A stretch of 18,674 nt of DNA from Myxococcales bacterium UBA1660 (GTDB lineage: Bacteria > Myxococcota_A > Polyangia > Polyangiales > Houyiibacteriaceae), in the NCBI GenBank assembly GCA_002320815.1, contig DCLA01000055.1, positions 4,483 to 23,156 on the forward strand. Direction: 5' to 3'. Below are positions 13,284 to 18,674 of the stretch, piece after piece (the first letter of the stretch is position 1; each line of letters opens with the position of its first letter). The translations under genes were made by a program, and so were the position numbers. The notes beneath the pieces were generated by a model. The model was not told the DNA's origin and ran no database searches. It saw only the letters and a program-made list of their open reading frames with translations.

Positions 13284-13313
13284 CCTACGAGGGCTCCCGC
13301 CGGCGTATTTCAG
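13284..13313 (-). promoter_or_regulatory. Candidate ECF promoter of the operon
   Basis: CTGAAATACG (13313-13304), 14 nt, CGTAGG (13289-13284) on the minus strand, identical in both blocks and in spacing to the element before the sigma gene. Transcription would begin near 13276, leaving a leader of about 90 nt before the beta-helix gene. Sequence between the blocks is unrelated in the two copies, which argues against a simple duplication. Confidence 0.65.
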
Positions 13314-13388
13314 CGTCGCGAGGGACGACCGCCGGCCGAACGCGACGCTCGCCGTAACGAGACCCCCCGGGGTATCCATACGGGAGGC

Positions 13389-15185
13389 ATGCCTCGCGTC
13401 CTTCGCTTCCTCTCCGCCGCGCTCCTCGTCTCGCTGGTCTCCCTCGTCGCCGCGGGTTGTGGGGGCGCCCCGACTCCGTCGCCGGAGACCGCGGCCAGCG
13501 CGGCGCCGCCGCTCCAGTGGGAGGAGTGGTCACCGGAGACCTTCGAGCGCGCCGCCCGGGAAGGGCGCTACGTCCTGGTGAGCGTGCAGGCGATCTGGTG
13601 CCACTGGTGCCACGTGATGAACGAGGAGACCTTCGGCGACCCGCGGGTCCGGCGGCTCCTCGACGAGCGCTTCGTGGCCATCGCGGTCGACAGCGACGCC
13701 CGCCCGGACCTCGCCGATCGCTTCCGGGACTACGCCTGGCCGGCCACCGTGCTGCTCTCGCCGGACGCGGAGATCGTGGTCGCGCTCCGGGGCTACCGAA
13801 ACCCCGACGTCTTCGCCGAGCTCCTCCGCGAGGTGGCCGCCGGCGAGCGCCCCGCCGCGCCGCCCGCCGAGGCGCCCGCGGTGGAGACCGACCTCGAGAC
13901 CCTTCGCGCCGAGGCCCGCGAGATGCTCGACGGCCTCTACGACGAGGGCCCCGGCGGTTGGGGTCAGCGGCAGAAGTACCCCTACGGCGCGCCGGTCGAG
14001 CACGCCTTCTTCCGCGCCCGCGCCCTCGGCGAGACCGAGTGGGAAGGGCGCGCGTTGGCCAGCCTCGCCGGGTACGCGCAGCTCATCGATCCGGTCGACG
14101 GCGGGGTCTATCAGTACTCCCTCCGGAACCGCTGGGACCGCCCCCACTTCGAGCGCATCGCCGCCGTCCAGGCCGGCGCGCTGGCCGCCTTCGCGGAGGC
14201 GCATCGGTTGACCGGGGAGGCCCGCTGGAGCGAGGCCGCCGAGCAGGTTCAGGGCTACCTGGAGACCACCCTGAAGGCGCCGGCGGGCGGGTGGTACGCC
14301 AGCCAGGACGCCGACCTGAGCCACGAGGTGACCGGCACCGAGTACTTCGCGCTGGACGCCGCCGGCCGGGCGGCCCTGGGCGCGCCGCGGGTCGACCCGC
14401 ACGTCTACACCGACCTGAGCGGGCGCATCGTGGTGGCGCTGCTGGAGGCCGCTCGCGCCGGGCTGCCGGGCGCGCTGGACCAGGCCTTGGTGGGGGCGGA
14501 GGCCCTCGAGGGAGCGCGCGCCGAGGACGGCCTCTTCCTCCACGAGGTCGGCGTCACCGAGGGCCTCCGCTACCTGCGCGACCAGGCGTGGATGCTCCGC
14601 GCCGAGCTCGCGCTCCACGAGGCCACCGGCGAACCCCTCTGGCTGGAGCGGGCCCAGCGGACCGGCGAGGCGATGGCGACCCTCGCTCGCCCCGGCGCCC
14701 AGGGGGGCGGCTTCTACGCCCACACCCCGGACCCGGCGGCGCGGGGTGTCTTCGCCGAACGCCGGGTCCCCCTCGACGAGAACGGAGTGGCCGCGCGGGG
14801 CCTCCTCAAGCTCGGCCGCGTCTCCTACGAGGAGCGCTTCGAGACCATGGCGCGCTCGGCCCTGAGCTCGCAGAGTCCGGCGGCCATCCGCGACGCCGGG
14901 CGCCGCGGTGGGCACTACCTGCTCGGGCTGGAGGAGTTCGTCGGCCCCTACGTGATGCTCAGCGTGGTCGGCCCGGGGGACGCCGCGACCCGGCGGCTGC
15001 AGGAGACGGCTTTTGCGCTCCCGTTGCCTCAGCGGGTGGTCAGCGTCCACCGGCCGGGGGAAGGGCGCTATCCCTTCCCCGGGCGCCCGGCGGTGTTCCT
15101 CTGCAACGACGCCTCCTGCTCCCGCCCGGTGAGCGACCCCGCCGAGCTCGCCGACCAGGCCGCCCAGATCCTCGCCGAGCGCTGA
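13389..15185 (+). CDS. DUF255 (YyaL/SSP411-like) lipoprotein with thioredoxin fold and alpha/alpha barrel
   Basis: The product is 598 residues. The N-terminus (MPRVLRFLSA, then LVSLVAAGC) is a lipoprotein signal with Cys24 as lipid site, which fixes the ATG at 13389. A thioredoxin-like domain (about 42-155) carries WCHWCHVM with Cys71 and Cys74, the diagnostic motif of the DUF255 family, and a cis-Pro region WPATVLLSP. The remainder is an all-alpha barrel as in N-acylglucosamine 2-epimerase-like proteins, with GGVYQYSLRNRWDRPHFERI and GGWYASQDADLSHEVTGTEY. The end PAVFLCNDASCSRPV is also typical. Many family members are cytoplasmic; the lipoprotein signal points to a periplasmic or outer-membrane redox role here. 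The biochemical function of the family is not established. A 12-bp palindrome (13384-13395) covers the start codon. It diverges from the sigma operon. Confidence 0.9.
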   Translation: MPRVLRFLSAALLVSLVSLVAAGCGGAPTPSPETAASAAPPLQWEEWSPETFERAAREGRYVLVSVQAIWCHWCHVMNEETFGDPRVRRLLDERFVAIAVDSDARPDLADRFRDYAWPATVLLSPDAEIVVALRGYRNPDVFAELLREVAAGERPAAPPAEAPAVETDLETLRAEAREMLDGLYDEGPGGWGQRQKYPYGAPVEHAFFRARALGETEWEGRALASLAGYAQLIDPVDGGVYQYSLRNRWDRPHFERIAAVQAGALAAFAEAHRLTGEARWSEAAEQVQGYLETTLKAPAGGWYASQDADLSHEVTGTEYFALDAAGRAALGAPRVDPHVYTDLSGRIVVALLEAARAGLPGALDQALVGAEALEGARAEDGLFLHEVGVTEGLRYLRDQAWMLRAELALHEATGEPLWLERAQRTGEAMATLARPGAQGGGFYAHTPDPAARGVFAERRVPLDENGVAARGLLKLGRVSYEERFETMARSALSSQSPAAIRDAGRRGGHYLLGLEEFVGPYVMLSVVGPGDAATRRLQETAFALPLPQRVVSVHRPGEGRYPFPGRPAVFLCNDASCSRPVSDPAELADQAAQILAER

Positions 15186-15241
15186 GCGAACGGGGGCCCC
15201 GGTTGTGGGCGGCGTGCCCGGCTCCATGAAGGCGCTCGAGA

Positions 15242-16945
15242 ATGCCCCACCACGCTCGCTTCCTTCGGATCGTCGCTCTCTCGTTTTCGATCGGTTCGCT
15301 CTTTTGTCTCCAGCCCCTCGCCTCGGCCCAGGGCGGGTCCCCCAGGGAGACCGAAGGGCTCGATGGCTTGGGCGGGTTCCAGCGAGCGTTCCACTCGCTC
15401 GATGAGCTGAACCGTGGGTTCGATCACGACACCGACCCCAACCTGGCGACGCCCCAGGCGACCTTGGCATTCTTCTCCCAGGCCGCGGCCGACGGGCGTT
15501 ATCGAGATGCCGCGCAGGCGCTCAACCTCAATCTGCTCCCCGTGGCCGAGCGGGCCCGGCTCGCCCCCGTGCTGGCGGAGCAGCTCCACTACGTGATGGA
15601 GAAGCGTCTCGGGTACGACTGGGAGGCGCTCCCCGACCGACCCGACGGCATGCGCGAGAGCCCGGTCTCCAACAACGACCCCCTCGCGGGCCGGCCCCGG
15701 CGCAGCATCGCGCTCGGCTCCCTGGAGGTCGACGAGCGCGACCGGGTGATCCGGCTGCAGCGAGTACGCGTGGGCCAGGCGGCGCCGGTCTGGGTCTTCT
15801 CGGCCCAGACGGTCGGGCACATCGACGCTCTCTACGAGGTCCACGGTCCCGGTCCCATCGAACGGTGGATGCCTGCGTGGGCGAAGGCGACCGCCTTGGG
15901 TCACACCAGCCTGTGGGCTTGGCTGCTCTTGGCCAGCTTCATGCTCGCGGCCATCGCCATCGCGTGGGGCATCCGGCGGCTCGCCGCGCGTTGGCTCCGA
16001 GGCGCCGAGAATCATTGGCTGCGCGGCATGGAAAACCGGTTGGCGTCGCCCATCACCTTCCTGGCCTGGGTCCTCTTCGTCTACGTCCCGACCAAGATTC
16101 TGCTGCCGATCCCCAAGTGGATCCAAACGGCGCTGGTGATCCTCTTGGTCACCGCACTGACTTGGCTCGCGATGCGCTTCGTCGAGCTGCTGACGGAGCA
16201 CATCGCTCGCAACAAGGTCGACGACATCTCCGACCTCGATGGGAACGACGACGGAGCAGACCAGCGGATGCTGACCTACCTCTCGGTGGGTCGGCGGGTC
16301 CTCTTCTTCGTCTTCTTCCTGGTGGGCCTGGGCATCGTCCTGGCCCGCTTCGACAGCTCGCGGTCCGCGGGGCTCTCGCTGATGGCCTCCGCGGGCGTCG
16401 CCACGGTGCTGCTCGGCATCGCCGCCCAGCCGGTCCTGGGCAACATCGCCGCCGGGCTCCAGGTCGCACTCTCCAAACCCATCCGTATCGGCGACTCGGT
16501 GCAGTACGAGGGGCGGTGGGGCTATGTCGAGGACATCACCTACACGTACGTGCTGATTCAGGTGTGGGACCAGCGCCGGCTCGTGGTGCCGCTGCGCTAC
16601 TTCGTGACTCACCCCTTCGAGAACTGGACCATGCGCGACGCCCGGGTCGTCAAACCGGTGTGTCTCTACGCCGACTTCACCGTGGACGTGCAGGCCGTCC
16701 GGGACCACTTCGAGTCGGTCTTGCGGGACGACGACGACTGGGACGAGGAGAAGGAGCCCATCGTCCAGGTCACCGAGGTGGGCGACGAGACCGTGGAGTT
16801 GCGTGCGTTGTGCAGCGCGAAGGACTCGGCGAAGGCGTGGGACCTGCACTGCCGGGTTCGAGAAGCACTCGTCGCCTTCCTGCGCGACTTGGACGGAGGC
16901 CGCTACCTCCCCCGCCGACGGCATCTGGTCGAGCGCAGCGGCTGA
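15242..16945 (+). CDS. MscS-family mechanosensitive ion channel
   Basis: The product is 567 residues, longer than E. coli MscS (286). A signal peptide (1-30, ending LASAQ) is followed by a periplasmic domain (about 31-215) without a recognised family. Membrane helices lie at about 223-243, 268-290, 294-314 and 350-368. The pore helix and channel body follow: SLMASAGVATVLLGIAAQPVLGNIAAGLQVALSKPIRIGDSV (about 379-420), the most conserved part of MscS, then the beta domain with EGRWGYVEDI and a cytoplasmic C-terminal domain. It should open under membrane tension to release solutes. It starts 56 bp after the DUF255 gene on the same strand and may be co-transcribed. It ends six bases before a convergent gene. 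Confidence 0.92.
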   Translation: MPHHARFLRIVALSFSIGSLFCLQPLASAQGGSPRETEGLDGLGGFQRAFHSLDELNRGFDHDTDPNLATPQATLAFFSQAAADGRYRDAAQALNLNLLPVAERARLAPVLAEQLHYVMEKRLGYDWEALPDRPDGMRESPVSNNDPLAGRPRRSIALGSLEVDERDRVIRLQRVRVGQAAPVWVFSAQTVGHIDALYEVHGPGPIERWMPAWAKATALGHTSLWAWLLLASFMLAAIAIAWGIRRLAARWLRGAENHWLRGMENRLASPITFLAWVLFVYVPTKILLPIPKWIQTALVILLVTALTWLAMRFVELLTEHIARNKVDDISDLDGNDDGADQRMLTYLSVGRRVLFFVFFLVGLGIVLARFDSSRSAGLSLMASAGVATVLLGIAAQPVLGNIAAGLQVALSKPIRIGDSVQYEGRWGYVEDITYTYVLIQVWDQRRLVVPLRYFVTHPFENWTMRDARVVKPVCLYADFTVDVQAVRDHFESVLRDDDDWDEEKEPIVQVTEVGDETVELRALCSAKDSAKAWDLHCRVREALVAFLRDLDGGRYLPRRRHLVERSG

Positions 16946-16951
16946 ACGGGC

Positions 16952-17749
16952 TCAGTCGACGACGTCGAGGTGGTCGTCGGCGAGCTGCTGGAGGCGGGGG
17001 ACGTCGATGCCGTGTTCGGCCGCGTGGGCCAGGGCGCGCTTCAGTCGGGCGGGCGCCGAGCGGCCCCGGGCGCCGTGGTCGGGATCCGAGGCCACCGCCC
17101 GCTCGAGGGTGCGGCGGGCCTCCTTCTCGTCGAAGGGGTGGTCGGCCAGGACTCGCTGGATGGCCAGGACGTCTTCGGTCACGGCCTGGACGAGCTCTTC
17201 ACGCTCGCCGAAGAGCTCCCCCACGGTCCCGCCGGTCGCCAGCCCGGCGCAGTTCGCCACCAAGATGTAGAGGTTCTTGGCGACCAGCTCGCGGAGGAGG
17301 TCGTCGTCGTCGACCATCTCCGCGCCGACGCCGATGCGCAGGAGCGAGCGCGACACCAGCGCAGCCTCGGGCCCGGCGATGGGCGTGGGGAGGATCACCT
17401 TGGTGGCGATGGCCGGCTTCTTCTCGAACCACACCACGGCCACGGTCGGATCCTCGATCCCGTGCTTCTTCCAGCTCGCCGGGAGCAGCTCGTTCTGCAC
17501 CAGCCCCACCTTCTTCTTCCAGGTCTCCGGGAGGTCGGCGAGGACCGCGTCGAGGTCCGCTTCGCCCACGGTGACCATGCACAGCGCCGGGTCGGGGAAG
17601 CGCTCGGCCAGCGCGGCGACGTCGGTCTCGCGGTTCACCGGGTGCACGGTGTGGCCCTCCCGAAGGAAGGCGTGAGCGAAGACCGAGCCCATCTGGCCGA
17701 GGCCGATGAGGACGATGTCGTCGGAGGGGTTCGCGGGGCTGCTGCTCAT
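16952..17749 (-). CDS. Ketopantoate reductase-like NAD(P)-binding protein
   Basis: The product is 265 residues. An N-terminal Rossmann fold starts VLIGLGQMGSVFAHAFL (GLGQMG at 16-21). The helical C-terminal domain contains AKNLYILVANCAGL, where Lys158 and Asn166 have the same spacing as Lys176 and Asn184 of E. coli PanE. The PanE Asn180 equivalent is Ile, and the PanE C-terminal serine/glutamate block is not clear. So it is a member of the ketopantoate reductase/6-phosphogluconate dehydrogenase-like superfamily; whether it makes pantoate is uncertain and I do not assign panE. It is divergent from the amidotransferase gene, with 48 bp between start codons, and convergent with mscS. Confidence 0.75.
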   Translation of the reverse strand: MSSSPANPSDDIVLIGLGQMGSVFAHAFLREGHTVHPVNRETDVAALAERFPDPALCMVTVGEADLDAVLADLPETWKKKVGLVQNELLPASWKKHGIEDPTVAVVWFEKKPAIATKVILPTPIAGPEAALVSRSLLRIGVGAEMVDDDDLLRELVAKNLYILVANCAGLATGGTVGELFGEREELVQAVTEDVLAIQRVLADHPFDEKEARRTLERAVASDPDHGARGRSAPARLKRALAHAAEHGIDVPRLQQLADDHLDVVD

Positions 17750-17797
17750 CAGGACTGCTCTATGTCATCGGGGCCGCGGCGTGTCATCCTCCGGGCC

Positions 17798-18655
17798 GTG
17801 TGCAGGCTCTTCGGATTTCGTAGTGTCATCCCCAGTCAGGTCCACCGCTCGCTGATGGACGCCGACAACGCCCTCGGGGTCCAGAGCGAGAAGCACTGCG
17901 ATGGCTGGGGGGTCGCCTATTACGTCGACGGGTCGCCGCACATCCTGCGCAGCCCGACCTCGGCGATCACCGACCAGCTCTTTCACCGCGTGAGCGGCGT
18001 GGTGGCCTCGGAGACGGTGCTCGCGCACGTGCGCTTGGCGACGGTCGGCGAGCTCAACGTGCTCAACTGCCACCCCTTCCAGCACGGTCGCTGGACCATG
18101 GCCCACAACGGCGAGGTGCGCCGTTACCCCGAGTTCGCCGACACGCTGAAGCAGTCCATCGCGCCGCGGCTCCGCCGCTTCGTGCTCGGGGACACCGACA
18201 GCGAGGTGCTCTTCTACCTCTTCCTCACGCACCTGCAGGCCTATGGCCCGCTCAGCGGTCGGCTGGGGCTCGACGCCATCGTGCCGGCGCTGCGGGAGAC
18301 CATCGAGCTGGTCCGGGAGAAGTGCGATGGCGACGAGGAGGCCCTCCGGGCGCTCCTGACCATCATCGTCACCGACGGTACCTGCATGGCCGCGCACCAG
18401 GGGGGCAAGGAGCTCTTCTGGTCCAGCTACAAGAACCGCTGCGCCGATCGCGACGAGTGCCCCAGCTTGGCCCCGGAGTGCGAGGCGCCCACGACCACGG
18501 GCTTCGTGAACCACCTCATCTTCACCAGCGAGCCCCTCCAGGGCGAGAACGTCTGGATCCCGATGGAGGAGGGCGAGATCGTGGCCGTCGATTGGCGCAT
18601 GCGCCTCCACCGCTCCACCGACGACAAGCGCCGCCTCAGCATCCTCGCCAGCTGA
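17798..18655 (+). CDS. Class II glutamine amidotransferase (YafJ-like)
   Basis: The product is 285 residues. The start is fixed at GTG 17798 because the next codon is Cys: in class II amidotransferases Cys2 becomes the N-terminal nucleophile after Met removal. An upstream in-frame ATG at 17764 would bury this Cys. Family motifs are CRLFGFRS (2-9), CDGWGVAYY (34-42), HVRLATVG with Arg79, CHPF, MAHNGEV with Asn104-Gly105, GDTDSE (131-136), and IIVTDGT and TSEPL further on. The domain hydrolyses glutamine and supplies ammonia; no synthase domain is fused and the acceptor is unknown. Similar stand-alone proteins exist in many bacteria. It ends just before a repeat shared with the 5.8-kb region. 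Confidence 0.92.
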   Translation: MCRLFGFRSVIPSQVHRSLMDADNALGVQSEKHCDGWGVAYYVDGSPHILRSPTSAITDQLFHRVSGVVASETVLAHVRLATVGELNVLNCHPFQHGRWTMAHNGEVRRYPEFADTLKQSIAPRLRRFVLGDTDSEVLFYLFLTHLQAYGPLSGRLGLDAIVPALRETIELVREKCDGDEEALRALLTIIVTDGTCMAAHQGGKELFWSSYKNRCADRDECPSLAPECEAPTTTGFVNHLIFTSEPLQGENVWIPMEEGEIVAVDWRMRLHRSTDDKRRLSILAS

Positions 18656-18657
18656 CA

Positions 18658-18674
18658 GGGACGATCGTCGTCAT
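18658..18674. repeat. 17-bp dispersed repeat, copy 2 (cut by window edge)
   Basis: GGGACGATCGTCGTCAT, identical to 5786-5802, begins two bases after the amidotransferase stop and runs to the last base of the window, so its true length is unknown. Confidence 0.6.

Noticed and set aside
15192..15201. GGGGCCCC run after the DUF255 stop as a terminator
   Set aside because: The palindrome has no loop and the extended arms mismatch; not a usable hairpin.
13530..15470. 646-codon minus-strand frame opposite the DUF255 gene
   Set aside because: A GC shadow: low-complexity Gly/Val/Leu/Arg translation with no motif, whereas the plus frame has signal peptide, WCHWCH and family C-terminus.
17763..17830. 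TGTCATC three times (17763, 17782, 17824) around the amidotransferase start
   Set aside because: A 7-mer with uneven spacing (19 and 42 bp), one copy inside the coding region; too short to support an operator.

Overview
The window is very GC-rich chromosomal DNA with gene content typical of Myxococcota, most likely a Polyangiales/Sandaracinaceae-type bacterium. This rests on a transmembrane Ser/Thr kinase with a Pro/Ala/Glu-rich tail, a lipoprotein with a MopE-type Cys-Asp motif, several other lipoproteins, a sulfatase-modifying-factor (FGE) relic, and strong third-position GC that leaves long open shadow frames opposite most genes. The placement is inferred from gene style, not from a marker gene. 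I saw no rRNA, tRNA, CRISPR array, transposase or phage gene.

Layout. 1-2894: a minus-strand pair (lipoprotein cut by the window edge, plus a TPR/membrane protein) divergent from a Ser/Thr protein kinase. 2952-4785: an iron-storage neighbourhood with a bacterioferritin-associated ferredoxin (minus), then a solitary Dam-type adenine methyltransferase and a bacterioferritin (plus). 4812-5738: RluA-family pseudouridine synthase (minus). 5739-6301: a decayed stretch with a frameshifted FGE-domain relic, a short repeat shared with the right end of the window, and a 42-codon ORF of unknown status. 6302-9127: a PLP aminotransferase (minus) divergent from a dihydroneopterin aldolase-cupin fusion that overlaps an SDR oxidoreductase. 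9135-13187: a minus-strand operon, described below. 13389-16945: a DUF255 thioredoxin-fold lipoprotein and an MscS channel (plus). 16952-18655: a ketopantoate-reductase-like protein (minus) divergent from a class II glutamine amidotransferase (plus).

The strongest candidate for an undescribed system is 9135-13313. In transcription order it encodes (1) a secreted/membrane protein with 17-residue beta-helix repeats and C-terminal membrane helices; (2) an ECF sigma factor; (3) a large membrane anti-sigma factor that joins a degenerate zinc-anti-sigma N-terminus, membrane helices, an STN-like domain, a Pro/Ala linker, the same 17-residue beta-helix repeats and the same C-terminal membrane domain; and (4) a small lipoprotein. 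Sigma and anti-sigma genes overlap by ATGA. Upstream of gene 1 and again directly upstream of the sigma gene there is an identical bipartite motif, CTGAAATACG-N14-CGTAGG, which looks like the promoter recognised by this sigma factor. The inferred picture is an autoregulated envelope-sensing circuit in which the first gene product shares the sensory half of the anti-sigma factor.

Several gene pairs are packed unusually tightly: divergent start codons lie 4 to about 50 bp apart, one pair with a symmetric -10-like GCTATAGC between them, and convergent pairs are separated by GC-rich hairpins without T-tracts or by only 6-7 bp.
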